From positions 62,001 through 126,000 of the forward strand of contig NZ_DLFW01000024.1 of assembly GCF_002482385.1 (NCBI RefSeq): a DNA stretch of 64,000 bases, written 5' to 3'. The notes below the pieces were generated by a model, which was not told where the DNA came from, ran no database searches, and saw nothing but the letters and a program-made list of their open reading frames with translations. Position numbers and translations under genes: made by a program. This document shows positions 31,954 to 41,921 of the stretch, piece by piece. This DNA comes from Dysgonomonas sp. UBA7710. GTDB taxonomy: Bacteria; Bacteroidota; Bacteroidia; Bacteroidales; Dysgonomonadaceae. Positions within the stretch are counted from its first letter, which is position 1. Each line of letters opens with the position of its first letter.

Positions 31954-33438
31954 TCACCAACTATAATATAAACCAAATCCGACTCTCTGATAGTAGGAGA
32001 AATATCCCCATTTTGTATCTTTTCTGTCGTATGGAATATTATCGTCATATTTTACATACAGGTAAAGGGAAGTACTGAAATAACTGTTAAGCTTGAAATT
32101 TAAGGAGTTTTCAAACTCGACATAGACCCTCTCATAATTTGTAAAATATTTCAGACGGGAAGTGAAATTCGTATATCTGTTGCGACTATAGCTAACATTC
32201 AGGTTGTATGTAGAACCGTATTCAGTTTTAGCTTTATCTCCCTCATCTATGCCAAACCATGTCTCGTTAACCTTATCACTCCTCACATATTTGTAGTTAA
32301 GAGACAATACCGAGATATCCGCGGTTATATTAAATTTCCTGTATTTGTCAGCTTTAGAAACTATTTCTTTGGCATATCTCATACCGACCCCGAGATTTAG
32401 TTCAAACGGGGAAAGAAAGGCTCTCTGTCTTACTTTATTCGCATCATTTACATTATATCTGTTAAACAATGGCGTCTTCATTTCCAGATTCGAAGAATAA
32501 GACCAGTTCTTAAATGCGTTTACACCAAAAGAGCTATATGTCCTGAATAAGTCGTCCAGTATATTTACTTTATTGACTGTATCTGCCTTCATTTGCTGCA
32601 TACTAAGCCTCCATTCCAGCAGATTGTTGAAATATATCTTATCTTTCTTATAATTCAAATTCACTTTATGCTCACTATATATATTAAAGTTGTTTTCCCC
32701 CGACCAGTTGTCGGAAAAGCTATTCTGACTTAAGTCTAATTTGTGAGAACCATTTTTGAGCCAATATACAGGCTTAATTCTTATCTTTTCTATCTCAGGA
32801 GTACTCAATTCCACAGGATTGTCGGCAGTTATCAACTCTTTCCATGGATTCCTTTGTTCTACGACCTTTTCTTTTATAACCGAAGCGCCCTCAAATGTCA
32901 TGGCATTTAATCTTATCTGTTGCGGGTTATTCATATAATACCTCCGTCTCATGGCCCCTATCTCTTCTGAGCGTTTGAGCATGGGAGCAAATGTACTATC
33001 CGGTGATATCAGATAAAATGGTTCCGGCTGAGTAGAGACTGTATCTTTCGGAATAAAATCTAAGCGTGGAGGAAGTATCTTACCATCAAATACAACAGGA
33101 AGAAAAGCCGGTTCGAAAATAACCGTATCCCTGAATGATATATAATTATCGAAAGGGGTCCAATCCGGTTCTGCTATCAATAAACCATTTTTGTCCCGAA
33201 GCGGTTGTAAATTGGCTTCATGAATTTGATTAATATATGCAGTATCTATCTTCAGGGGAGCTGAAAATCCTTTGGTTGTATCTTTGCTTGAAATTTCTTT
33301 CAGCCTGGTATCAATATCTGTTATTTTATTTAACAGGCTGTCTTTATTGATTTTCGTATTATTCGTATGTTGGGCACTTACCGATACGAACACAATAAAA
33401 AATATAATAAAACTGAAAAAGAACTTGAATACTCTCAT
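31954..33438 (-). CDS. DUF3078 outer-membrane beta-barrel protein
   Basis: From ATG 33438 the 494-residue protein begins with a signal peptide (RVFKFFFSFIIFFIVFVSVSA). The C-terminal half matches DUF3078: WLKNGSHKLDLSQNSFSDNW, then alternating strands and a terminal aromatic (YYSW) typical of barrels sorted by the Bam machinery. The frame extends to ATG 33531, and a promoter-like element lies at 33,573-33,580, so the longer start is possible, but it would put 31 residues before the signal peptide. It is the first chromosomal gene beyond the prophage. Confidence 0.8.
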   Translation of the reverse strand: MRVFKFFFSFIIFFIVFVSVSAQHTNNTKINKDSLLNKITDIDTRLKEISSKDTTKGFSAPLKIDTAYINQIHEANLQPLRDKNGLLIAEPDWTPFDNYISFRDTVIFEPAFLPVVFDGKILPPRLDFIPKDTVSTQPEPFYLISPDSTFAPMLKRSEEIGAMRRRYYMNNPQQIRLNAMTFEGASVIKEKVVEQRNPWKELITADNPVELSTPEIEKIRIKPVYWLKNGSHKLDLSQNSFSDNWSGENNFNIYSEHKVNLNYKKDKIYFNNLLEWRLSMQQMKADTVNKVNILDDLFRTYSSFGVNAFKNWSYSSNLEMKTPLFNRYNVNDANKVRQRAFLSPFELNLGVGMRYAKEIVSKADKYRKFNITADISVLSLNYKYVRSDKVNETWFGIDEGDKAKTEYGSTYNLNVSYSRNRYTNFTSRLKYFTNYERVYVEFENSLNFKLNSYFSTSLYLYVKYDDNIPYDRKDTKWGYFSYYQRVGFGLYYSW

Positions 33439-33572
33439 TTCATTTATCTTTTTTCTATAAAAGGACATTCGACTGCTTTCCGGAGTTTCAGATCCATTTG
33501 TTATTGTCCCATATAAATAATTATTATTCATAGAAATAGGGTAACAAATACATCCGTCTATTTACTAAGTTG

Positions 33573-33580
33573 CAAATTTA
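33573..33580 (-). promoter_or_regulatory. Possible promoter of the DUF3078 gene
   Basis: Plus-strand CAAATTTA gives TAAATTTG on the minus strand, fitting TAnnTTTG. It is 135 bp from the preferred start at 33438 and 42 bp from the alternative at 33531. Confidence 0.4.
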
Positions 33581-33683
33581 GTAATTTAATCTTAATTTTC
33601 ATTTTAATTTATATTAAATGAGTTGTCCCTATTCAGATCGTATAGATAAACAAAAAATGTAATAATAATGCGAAATATATCGA

Positions 33684-33718
33684 TTTGCATGTCGTTTGAA
33701 TATTTTGATGTAAATTTG
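33684..33718 (+). promoter_or_regulatory. aroC promoter
   Basis: TAAATTTG (33711-33718) with TTTG (33684-33687) 23 bp upstream; the ATG lies 25 bp downstream. Confidence 0.55.
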
Positions 33719-33743
33719 TAAAATATTAGAGAAACAATCGGAT

Positions 33744-34820
33744 ATGAATACATTTGGCAATATTTTCAGACTTACATCATATGGTGAATCACATGGTGCA
33801 GCTATTGGCGGAGTTATAGACGGATGTCCTGCGGGAATCGAAGTAGATATGAATTTTATCCAAAATGAACTGAATCGCCGGCGTCCCGGACAATCAAAAA
33901 TAACTACACCTCGCAAAGAATCCGACGAAGTAGAATTTTTATCAGGAATATACGATAGCAAGACGACGGGAACTCCAATTGGTTTTATTATCCGTAACAA
34001 CAACCAGCATTCATCCGATTATGACAATCTGAAAGATATTTACCGCCCGTCCCATGCCGATTACACCTATACCCAAAAGTATGGCATCCGTGACCACCGC
34101 GGCGGGGGACGTTCATCTGCCCGCGAAACTATTGCCCGCTGTGTAGGTGGAGCATTGGCCAAGCTGGCTTTGAAACAACTTGATATTGAAATTACGGCTT
34201 ATACGTCACAGGTAGGGCATATCAAACTTGAAAAAGCATATAATGAATATGACTTTTCACAAATAGAATCTACACCGGTACGTTGCCCCGACACGGGAAA
34301 GGCTGCAGAAATGATTTCTCTGATAGAAGAAGTAAAATCGAAAGGAGATACAATTGGTGGTGTTATAACCTGTGTTGTTACAGGAACCCCTGTAGGCTTG
34401 GGTGAACCGGTCTTCGGAAAATTGCATGCAGCATTAGGTAGTGCCATGCTTGGAATCAATGCTGTAAAAGGATTTGAATACGGCGACGGTTTCGATGTCA
34501 ACCATCGTGGCTCCGAAGTCAATGATGTATTCTATAACGACAATGGACAGATAAAAACGCATACAAACCACTCAGGTGGCATACAGGGTGGGATATCCAA
34601 CGGGCAGGATATTTATTTCCGTGTGGCGTTCAAACCCGTAGCGACTATATTGATGCATCAGGAAACTATAACCAAAGAGGGTAAGCATACAGACCTTAAA
34701 GCGCGCGGGCGCCACGATGCCTGTGTTCTTCCCCGGGCTGTGCCTATTGTAGAGGCTATGGCTGCGATGACTATTCTGGATTATTATTTGTTGAGTCAGG
34801 TAAATAAGTCCTTTTTATAA
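33744..34820 (+). CDS. aroC: Chorismate synthase
   Basis: The 358-residue enzyme carries the family signatures in order: GESHGAAIGGVIDGCPAG near residue 14, RHRGGGRSS-type text (DHRGGGRSSARETIARC, near 116-132) and the C-terminal KARGRHDACVLPRAVPI (near 317-335). It converts EPSP to chorismate with reduced FMN, the last common step of aromatic amino-acid synthesis. Length is normal. It stands alone with its own promoter and terminator. Confidence 0.98.
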   Translation: MNTFGNIFRLTSYGESHGAAIGGVIDGCPAGIEVDMNFIQNELNRRRPGQSKITTPRKESDEVEFLSGIYDSKTTGTPIGFIIRNNNQHSSDYDNLKDIYRPSHADYTYTQKYGIRDHRGGGRSSARETIARCVGGALAKLALKQLDIEITAYTSQVGHIKLEKAYNEYDFSQIESTPVRCPDTGKAAEMISLIEEVKSKGDTIGGVITCVVTGTPVGLGEPVFGKLHAALGSAMLGINAVKGFEYGDGFDVNHRGSEVNDVFYNDNGQIKTHTNHSGGIQGGISNGQDIYFRVAFKPVATILMHQETITKEGKHTDLKARGRHDACVLPRAVPIVEAMAAMTILDYYLLSQVNKSFL

Positions 34821-34825
34821 GGAAT

Positions 34826-34856
34826 AAAAAGCAATCGAAATATCGGTTGCTTTTTT
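34826..34856 (+). terminator. aroC terminator
   Basis: AAAAGCAATCGA and TCGGTTGCTTTT form a stem with one G-U pair, followed by a T-run. Confidence 0.75.
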
Positions 34857-34915
34857 ATTTTATACCAGCCGGTTTGAGACTTCGATAGCCATATGACGGC
34901 AGCTATACCCCTCTC

Positions 34916-36196
34916 TTACAACACACTCTGTATCACCTTCCTCATCTTCTCTATCGCATTGTCCCATCTGAAACGTTGGACATACTCATTACCATTTTTA
35001 GCCATCGCTATACGATACTCATTATTCCTTATCAGGTAGATAATCCGGTCGGCCATCTGCTTCACATTCCTCACTTCTACGAGTAACGCAGTCTTAGCGT
35101 CGAAGGCATATTCCTGATGGCCTTCTATATCAGTGCACACCAGCGCGCACCCACAAAACATGGACTCGACAGATACCAGTCCAAAGCCTTCCGTAAAACT
35201 ATTGGAAATAAAAATAGCATTGCGATTATAAAGGTCGCAAAGATCACCTGGTTCGCGAAAATACTGTATCCATTCCGGCAGGCCATCCGGGCAAGGTGAA
35301 ATGCCAAACAATTCGACTTGTAGTTCGGGTATTACTTCTTTCACGAGCATCAATGCTTCGAGTCCGTATTTCGATCCTTTGATTTCCTGTATAGAATAGG
35401 TCATGGCTACAGATGCCGGATTTCGTCCCTCGATCTTGTCTTTTACAAAGTATCTCGTGTTATCTATCCCGTTTTCAATAAGTTCTATTCTGTTTTTAGT
35501 GTACTTACTTACAATATTTTTCAGATACGATGCAACCACCACATTTACGGTATCGTTTAGGTTATAAGACGCAAACAGCAAGTCTTCGTGCCCTTCCCAG
35601 TTCTCAAATCCCTGTATCAGATTTATCTTCTTGCCTTTGTTAACGTTCAGACTACCCATCTCCAGGACAGTGGACCACCACGTAGCTATTACAATATCGG
35701 CATCTGGTATATACTTATCTTCTACCCGAGGAACATATGACATAGTAATGGATGATTCAAAGTCGAACCATATATCCCTTTTGAATCCTTCTATTTTGGA
35801 TAGTATACAACGGATGGAGTAAGGTAGGCGATACTTCATATACCGGGTTCTTATCGGATATATGAGATGTATTTTAAATCCCCGTTTTGCCAGGCGGTTA
35901 GCATATTCATACATCACTCTGAATCCTCCGGCCGGACGTCGCGGCTTGAATGGCAGGATGAATGTTATTTCCACAGGTTCACCTTTTATAGCAATGATTT
36001 TTCCATCTGAAGTTATCGCCAGAGTGCCATGCCTTATATCTTCCCGTATTTCTTTTATCTTTTCAATATATGCTTTCCGGTTTTCTAAATCCTGTACGGT
36101 TTCCGGTTGCCCCATATTTCCGTAGGAAGGAATAATAGGCTCTCTCCAAACGTCATTTTCGGTCAGGTCGGATAGTCTATGTTTATATTTACGCAT
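34916..36196 (-). CDS. Glycosyltransferase family 4 (GT-B)
   Basis: The 426-residue protein has an unusual N-terminal extension of about 80 residues before the Rossmann start (VEITFILPFKPRRPAGG), then the donor-binding half with the E-x7-E motif EGFGLVSVE (about 358-366) and a C-terminal helix. No signal peptide or membrane span. It probably adds a sugar to a surface polysaccharide or lipid, but it is not in a visible polysaccharide cluster. Substrate unknown. Confidence 0.8.
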   Translation of the reverse strand: MRKYKHRLSDLTENDVWREPIIPSYGNMGQPETVQDLENRKAYIEKIKEIREDIRHGTLAITSDGKIIAIKGEPVEITFILPFKPRRPAGGFRVMYEYANRLAKRGFKIHLIYPIRTRYMKYRLPYSIRCILSKIEGFKRDIWFDFESSITMSYVPRVEDKYIPDADIVIATWWSTVLEMGSLNVNKGKKINLIQGFENWEGHEDLLFASYNLNDTVNVVVASYLKNIVSKYTKNRIELIENGIDNTRYFVKDKIEGRNPASVAMTYSIQEIKGSKYGLEALMLVKEVIPELQVELFGISPCPDGLPEWIQYFREPGDLCDLYNRNAIFISNSFTEGFGLVSVESMFCGCALVCTDIEGHQEYAFDAKTALLVEVRNVKQMADRIIYLIRNNEYRIAMAKNGNEYVQRFRWDNAIEKMRKVIQSVL

Positions 36197-36466
36197 ATAA
36201 AGATGTTTTTTTGTAATGACAAATATACGGAAAAACTCTTACAGCGAATGACATGGCAATCAGGCTCTGAAATCTTTACCCTCATATCAATCCGAACAGA
36301 GTAAAATGATAAGTCCAAAAACTGGAACTAATTTGAAAGCCTTACTAATACAAAGGATAAAGTTTACCCTTGATATCATGTTTCATTTACGATTATATCC
36401 GAAAGTCTCTGATAGAGGAACTCAAAAACTTTCGGATATAATACAATAATATATAAAAGTTGTGTT

Positions 36467-38110
36467 TTATTGATCCTTAACACATCTTACAGATGCACCC
36501 ATCGATCTGGAAGCCGTTGTTGCAGATACAACAGGCCCTTCAAATGGTGAATAGTTAATTACTTCTGCTCTGGCTGAAGATTCTCCGGTTTTTGGTGTTG
36601 CAGTCCAATAATATCCTGTTGGGTTAGATACTTCTATGGAATAGGTGAAAAGCCCGCCTGCAACAGCACCTGTCTGGCTACCGACACTCCCTGGTTTATA
36701 GAATTGTCTGGCTATACGTTCGAAACCATATGGATAAAAACCCAGCTCCGTTCTGCTGGAAGAAGGATAAGCATTGAGCATAAGCCCGATTCCATATCCA
36801 CCTCCTGTTCCGGCTTTAGTAACATTTGGGGCAGGGTTCCATCCGACCGATTCGAACTTGACCCAAGGCGATTTACTTGCACTGCTATATGCCGGGACGC
36901 GCCATCCCGCAGGACAAGGATCGAACATTGATTTTTTACCGGATTCAGCCCATAAGGAGTTGTCTCCTCCGGCTCCCGTATCGTCCGATGTAAACCAGTC
37001 GAATGGAGGAAATGAAGATTTATATTCTCCATAGTAGTAAGTCGTCGGATCCTGTATCGAATTTTTCAGGTTGGATGTTGTATTTGCTGCAACTTCCACA
37101 TGTCCTATTCCACTTCCCGAAACTCCTGAGAAATCAAATTCGTTCTGCTCTGTCAACACATTATTGTTTATATCATACAACTCACGTATATCAGGATCAT
37201 TGTAAAATGATGCGGAAGCGGTGAAAGGATCTTTTCTTCCCCACTGATATAGCAATCCCATGGCATCTTCGAAATAAGGTTCGGAAGGGGCTGCGCCCGA
37301 ATCCATTTTTACGGCTCCCAGATTACGATCCATAAAAATATAGGTAGCCTCACCATTATCATGTGTATAAGATGTAGCATCAGGATCAAAACCCGTTACC
37401 CATATATGCCAAGACCAATATATCGGATCTGTGGCGTCTCCGTTAGGGCCTATATGAATACCAACCAAAGCATTGCCTTCCGTGCTTCCGGCTTTAGTCG
37501 TAACTTTAAATTTAGAAAAGCCACCTTTGTCCCCAGTCGACAGTTCTACCTTTTCTATAAGGTCTTTTTTATCCTGCCAAATCAGATCCACAAAAACTTT
37601 TGCTTTGTCATCGAAAGTACCCAAATCGGAGCGTTGTTCCCACACCAGATAGGGTTTACCTACAGGTATTTCTTCAGACACACCACCATTAGGAGGAACA
37701 ATGTAACAATTCGGAGAATTTATCAATTCAGGATCAAGCGGATTATAGCATGGTTCAGGTAGCCTTACCCATTGAATACCATCCCATACATGCAGGCCCG
37801 GACACAACCCTACTTCCAGAGAATCCGTAATATTGTAAACCAATAAACCGATATGCGCTTCTTTATCGCCAGGCTGGAGATCCTCTGTTTTAATACATGG
37901 GTCCATTTTATCCAGACCAATCAGATATACGCGTGCATTAAGGAGCCCTTTGGTTGAATTTGAATTAATATTATCGTTTTGCTTCAAATCGAGCAAAGCC
38001 CCATCTAAAGGTGTCAGATTTGAGCCAACAGTGACTTGTGCATCAACTCGCACCGAAATAATTATTACCAATAGCAACAGGTACAAAAATCTGTGTGTTT
38101 GTAGTTTCAT
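36467..38110 (-). CDS. Exported adhesin-like protein with fimbrillin-tip/FISUMP-type C-terminal domain
   Basis: The 547-residue protein has a signal peptide (FLYLLLLVIIISVRVDAQ) and a front module reading VTVGSNLTPLDGALLDLKQ and HVWDGIQWVRLPEPC. The C-terminal domain contains YIFMDRNLGAV, GLLYQWGRKDPF, MFDPCPAGWRVP and GYYWTATP, ending in SMGASVRCVKD. This combination is typical of Bacteroidales surface and fimbria-tip proteins. The Cys residues probably form disulfides. No lipobox. Role in adhesion is inferred. Confidence 0.7.
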   Translation of the reverse strand: MKLQTHRFLYLLLLVIIISVRVDAQVTVGSNLTPLDGALLDLKQNDNINSNSTKGLLNARVYLIGLDKMDPCIKTEDLQPGDKEAHIGLLVYNITDSLEVGLCPGLHVWDGIQWVRLPEPCYNPLDPELINSPNCYIVPPNGGVSEEIPVGKPYLVWEQRSDLGTFDDKAKVFVDLIWQDKKDLIEKVELSTGDKGGFSKFKVTTKAGSTEGNALVGIHIGPNGDATDPIYWSWHIWVTGFDPDATSYTHDNGEATYIFMDRNLGAVKMDSGAAPSEPYFEDAMGLLYQWGRKDPFTASASFYNDPDIRELYDINNNVLTEQNEFDFSGVSGSGIGHVEVAANTTSNLKNSIQDPTTYYYGEYKSSFPPFDWFTSDDTGAGGDNSLWAESGKKSMFDPCPAGWRVPAYSSASKSPWVKFESVGWNPAPNVTKAGTGGGYGIGLMLNAYPSSSRTELGFYPYGFERIARQFYKPGSVGSQTGAVAGGLFTYSIEVSNPTGYYWTATPKTGESSARAEVINYSPFEGPVVSATTASRSMGASVRCVKDQ

Positions 38111-38814
38111 GTCAGAATTTATTAACGTTTTTATTATGAATTTGTCTTATGTCTTTTTATCTTAATGTCTGTTCAATATAGTATAACAATATGTTAAGTC
38201 TGGTATGGCGATATTGTAAATTCCATGATTAAGTATTCAATGCATAATTCTATTAAATAGCGAATTAAATAATTAAGAAGATAAAGTGGAGACGAATTCC
38301 TCAGATGTGTAAATACTTTTATTTATTATTACCTGCATATTGTAACTAACCCACTAGCTGTTACTGCTTCCTAAAAAACAGACAGTAGCAAATCACATGT
38401 GATAGCTTTTTGTTGGCTTCATTTATTTGCCGCCAAAATCAAATCATTTGAATTTGAGTCTTTTGTCTTTATTAAATCTTCGACAGTAAAAATAATTTAT
38501 CATAATTTATAAAAAGGAGATATTTGGGTGTATTTACTTATTACATAAGCAATATATGTTTTTTTTCAACTACCCATACCCCACAATGACACACAACCCA
38601 TACATACATGTCTATTTCTGATCCATAGATATCACAACGCAAGTCACCTGGTCAAAATATGAACTTTCCAAACGTTCAACGTTGTCAAAAAGGCACACAG
38701 GTTAATTAACCAGAATAATTAACGGGGGAAAGCATAAAGAGGTCATGGTATCTAATGGTTCCCAACAAAGAATATTTCCTCTCGGCATACAAAATACCTT
38801 TTTATATAGTCAGG
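38111..38814. other. Gene-free interval of 704 bp
   Basis: A/T-rich with no credible ORF on either strand. It contains a 12-bp palindrome GGTTAATTAACC (38700-38711) and AACGTTCAACGTT. The size suggests a decayed gene or long control region, but nothing supports either. Confidence 0.5.
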
Positions 38815-39888
38815 TTATTCAGATAGCTTTTTATAGCGGGGACCAAAAGGAAAATATCCGGCTTTCTTGCGAAGTTTGTATTTGCGATACAGGTTCAACG
38901 GCTTCTTCTTTATCTTACCTTTATAATTAGCGATAAAGTCGTCGACGGAGTCAAGAATACGGGCCGACGATTTACCATCACGAAAAGGATGTACTTCTTC
39001 CATAAATAGCCTTATATTTTCCATCAACTCAGTCGGGCGTTTCAATGCTTTTTCCAAAGCTTCTTCAAGAAGAGCAGGGCTGTCTATGTTTATAAGATGA
39101 TTAGCCGGAAAAGTATTTTTGTATGTTACAGCTGGTTTATTGAACCATAGATACTCATAAATGACTGATGAGGTATCACTTAACATTACATCCGATTGCC
39201 GGAACAGATCTGCTTTATCATCTGTTTCACAAAAAACAGCATTGTCATATCGTTGAGCCAGAGCTCTGTAACGGTCAACAGTTTCTTTATCCATCTTTGG
39301 ATGAAAAGAAAACAACCATATCCAGTCTTGCTTATTCAGGAGTTCTTCTATCTTATCGTGGAGGACCGATGCTGATTCCATATTTTTAGTAAAAGTCGGA
39401 GCAAATACAATACTCGGTCTGGTATTTGAGATTTTGCTTTCAGGAGTGGGAAGCCACCCGTCAAACTTACTCCATCCGGTTTCATATACTTTAAAGAATC
39501 CGTATTTTTGTTCCAATTCTTTAAAGCGGGGTGTGAACATCGGACTGGTGGTACAATAAATATCGAAGAATCCTCTGATTTTGTAATGGTCTCCATAGTC
39601 ACCCCGTTTGTAGTATAGTCCATGGAATACTTCAACTTTCAATCCGGGGAAAAAATCATAAACACGTACTCCGGGTACGAATACTGCGATGGGGTTGTAT
39701 TCCATAACTTCTTTAATTGTATTCAATTGTTTCTCATTATCACGCAGGCATACGGGAGCAGAATCTTCAATATACCATGCTACGTCGTCACCTCTTCTCC
39801 ATATTTCGTTTTGTAAAGGACGAAGGATAGTATATGAATACGATAAGGAAACAAAAAACAAATACTTTTTCATGAATACAGGCTTCAA
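38815..39888 (-). CDS. CDP-glycerol glycerophosphotransferase family protein (TagF-like)
   Basis: The 357-residue protein matches the GT-B-like glycerophosphotransferase family: EVFHGLYYKRG near 90, CTTSPMFTPRF, SIVFAPTFTKN near 157, FSFHPKM near 195 and the C-terminal MLSDTSSVIYEYLWFNKP near 235-252. The end is basic. These enzymes add glycerol phosphate from CDP-glycerol; in Gram-negatives they decorate capsule or LPS glycans. A TagD-like partner is not seen nearby. Met6 is an alternative start. Confidence 0.8.
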   Translation of the reverse strand: MKPVFMKKYLFFVSLSYSYTILRPLQNEIWRRGDDVAWYIEDSAPVCLRDNEKQLNTIKEVMEYNPIAVFVPGVRVYDFFPGLKVEVFHGLYYKRGDYGDHYKIRGFFDIYCTTSPMFTPRFKELEQKYGFFKVYETGWSKFDGWLPTPESKISNTRPSIVFAPTFTKNMESASVLHDKIEELLNKQDWIWLFSFHPKMDKETVDRYRALAQRYDNAVFCETDDKADLFRQSDVMLSDTSSVIYEYLWFNKPAVTYKNTFPANHLINIDSPALLEEALEKALKRPTELMENIRLFMEEVHPFRDGKSSARILDSVDDFIANYKGKIKKKPLNLYRKYKLRKKAGYFPFGPRYKKLSE

Positions 39889-40166
39889 TTTATCATTCCG
39901 AGCACAAAAGTATAAAAAAGATGGGGCAGAATAACCTTAATGTGAAATTAACTGATCGCTTTTAGTTCCGATTATCGCATAAGTAACTTAAAACTTATCT
40001 CTTATTGTAACTTTATAGACCTTACTTTTTCACATTTTTCCCTGTCGCTTTTCATATCTATCATGCCCTCTGTAATTTCTTCAAAGAACCATAAGCTAAC
40101 AGCTGTCTTACTACATAGATAAACTTTTACAAAAAAATAAAACCTTATTCGTCGGCCTTGTTATTC

Positions 40167-40733
40167 CTATTCAATCACAATATCAAACTGGCTGAGTAAT
40201 CCGGCCAGTCCGTCTTTCGAAAAACGGGCTTTTTTTATCTGGTTTTGACTAAGATCTATTATATAGTTGAACGCAGAGGCGAAATTTACCTCTTGTATAT
40301 TAGAGTTGTAGAAAATAGCTTCGTTCAGGTCGCAGTTGATGAATTTGGATTGTTTGAGATCAGCTCCTGCGAAGTCCACACCTTTTAGCGATGAATCTTT
40401 GAAATGTGTCTTGACCATCTTCCGTCTCTCGAACGAACTATAATCCAGTATGCATTTATCAAAGTCAACCTGAAATATAAAGGCGTGACAGTGGTTAAAT
40501 TTCACTCCCAGCATTTTACAGTTGCTGAACTCTGTATTATTCAACGTGGTTTGTGATAAATCGGTCATGGAGAAATTACAGTCGGTAAAGATACAATCAG
40601 TAAAACTGCAACCTGTAACCCTGGCATTGGAGAAATCGCATTTAGAGAATGTACACTGGTCGAATGTTTCTTTACTTATCCCATTGGTATAGGATATGCT
40701 CTCCAATAGCTTATCTTCATGTATAACTGTCAT
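40167..40733 (-). CDS. Pentapeptide repeat protein
   Basis: The 188-residue protein has tandem A(D/N)LXX-type units, for example CTFSK CDFSN ARVTG CSFTD CIFTD CNFSM, and again later DSSLK GVDFA GADLK, which fold as a square right-handed beta helix. Such proteins can mimic DNA (Qnr) or act as scaffolds, but most are uncharacterised. It overlaps the end of tsaC by four bases and so belongs to the recR-tsaC run. No sign of quinolone-resistance specificity. Confidence 0.85.
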   Translation of the reverse strand: MTVIHEDKLLESISYTNGISKETFDQCTFSKCDFSNARVTGCSFTDCIFTDCNFSMTDLSQTTLNNTEFSNCKMLGVKFNHCHAFIFQVDFDKCILDYSSFERRKMVKTHFKDSSLKGVDFAGADLKQSKFINCDLNEAIFYNSNIQEVNFASAFNYIIDLSQNQIKKARFSKDGLAGLLSQFDIVIE

Positions 40734-41293
40734 TCTCTTATTACTTTTACTTCTCCCGATTTACCAAGCTTAATGATGCTCGACGCTTTTGATTTGGAGA
40801 TATCGTCTTGTCGGTATTGGACAATATAATCCACTCCGTTTTTGATTTCATCACTTATCTCACTGAAATTTGCCGGGGATAGTTCCCCGCTAATATTGGC
40901 GGAAGTGGAAACAAGTGCCTTGCGGAAACGTTTACAAAGTTCCTGTGAAAAGCCTTCCTTTGTAATGCGGATAGCAAGGCTGCCGTCTTCCGCTATCAGA
41001 TTGGGTGCCACATTCCGGGCATTATCATATATTATGGTAAGAGGCTTATCTGCCAGTTCTATCAGATCCCACGCGATTTCAGGTACCCCGTCGATATAGA
41101 AGTCCAGTTTCACCGGATTGTCTATCAATGTGATAAGCGCTTTACTATCTATGCGCTTCTTCAATTCATATACCTTCCTTACAGCATTTTCATTAGTCGC
41201 GTCACAGCCGATACCCCAGATAGTATCAGTTGGGTAAAGGATTAGGCCTCCTGCCACCAATACATCGAAAGCCTTTTTTATATCTTCGTTCAT
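40730..41293 (-). CDS. tsaC: L-threonylcarbamoyladenylate synthase (Sua5/YciO/YrdC family)
   Basis: The 187-residue single-domain protein has the YrdC signature GLILYPTDTIWGIGCDA at the start, KRIDSKALITLI and STSANISGE near 130. It makes threonylcarbamoyl-AMP for t6A37 of ANN-decoding tRNAs. It lacks the C-terminal Sua5 domain, matching the short TsaC form. Coupled with the pentapeptide gene downstream and 15 bp after the GNAT gene. Confidence 0.9.
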   Translation of the reverse strand: MNEDIKKAFDVLVAGGLILYPTDTIWGIGCDATNENAVRKVYELKKRIDSKALITLIDNPVKLDFYIDGVPEIAWDLIELADKPLTIIYDNARNVAPNLIAEDGSLAIRITKEGFSQELCKRFRKALVSTSANISGELSPANFSEISDEIKNGVDYIVQYRQDDISKSKASSIIKLGKSGEVKVIRE

Positions 41294-41307
41294 TATAATC
41301 GTTTAAA

Positions 41308-41835
41308 CTACTTGTTGTTAATTAATTGAGATAATTGTACATCTTCAAACTTATTGCCTCTTTGTATCCATTCTTTTAGTATGCCGACTTCTTTGTATCC
41401 GGCTTTTGCGAAAAGTCCGATACTGTTTATATTGCTGACAGATATGTATGCATACAACTGATGAAGGTATAGAAAATTGAAGGCGTAATCGGCCATCAGA
41501 CTTAGAGCTTGCGAAGCATAACCTTTCTTGCGATATGTTTCGTCTATCAGTATTCCAATGCCTGCCCGACGGTTATGCGCATCTATCTCATACAGGTCGA
41601 TTGTACCTATGGTGACTTTTTCATCCGTAAGGTCTATCATCAGACGCAATTGCCTGCTCTGGAAAATATCCATTTCCAATGCATCATTTATATACTGCCG
41701 CAATATCAGCTTTGAATACGGGGCAAGCGTATTACCGTGAACCCACAGTGCAGTGGAATTTTCCCAGCCATAGAGTTGGTCTAAATCCTCCGGTTCCACG
41801 GCCCTTAACGATATATGCGTATTCTTTAGCAACAT
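41308..41835 (-). CDS. GNAT acetyltransferase, RimJ/SpeG-like
   Basis: The 175-residue protein has the GNAT_3 layout: ISLRAVEPEDLDQLYGWEN at the front, VTIGTIDLYEIDAHNRRAGIG in the middle and the acetyl-CoA loop DETYRKKGYASQAL (motif A). The HNRRAGIGI text recalls spermidine acetyltransferase SpeG. Substrate could be a polyamine or a protein N-terminus. It shares the minus-strand run with tsaC. Confidence 0.8.
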   Translation of the reverse strand: MLLKNTHISLRAVEPEDLDQLYGWENSTALWVHGNTLAPYSKLILRQYINDALEMDIFQSRQLRLMIDLTDEKVTIGTIDLYEIDAHNRRAGIGILIDETYRKKGYASQALSLMADYAFNFLYLHQLYAYISVSNINSIGLFAKAGYKEVGILKEWIQRGNKFEDVQLSQLINNK

Positions 41836-41921
41836 GATTTTTCTTAGTTACGGGTAAACTAGTTATAATTTATGAATTAAGAATCGCCTGCGCCATTCTT
41901 TATTATTCATCCTTAATTATT

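Noticed and set aside
38700..38711. Palindrome GGTTAATTAACC in the 704-bp gap
   Set aside because: Short and A/T rich, single copy in the window; not enough for a regulatory call.
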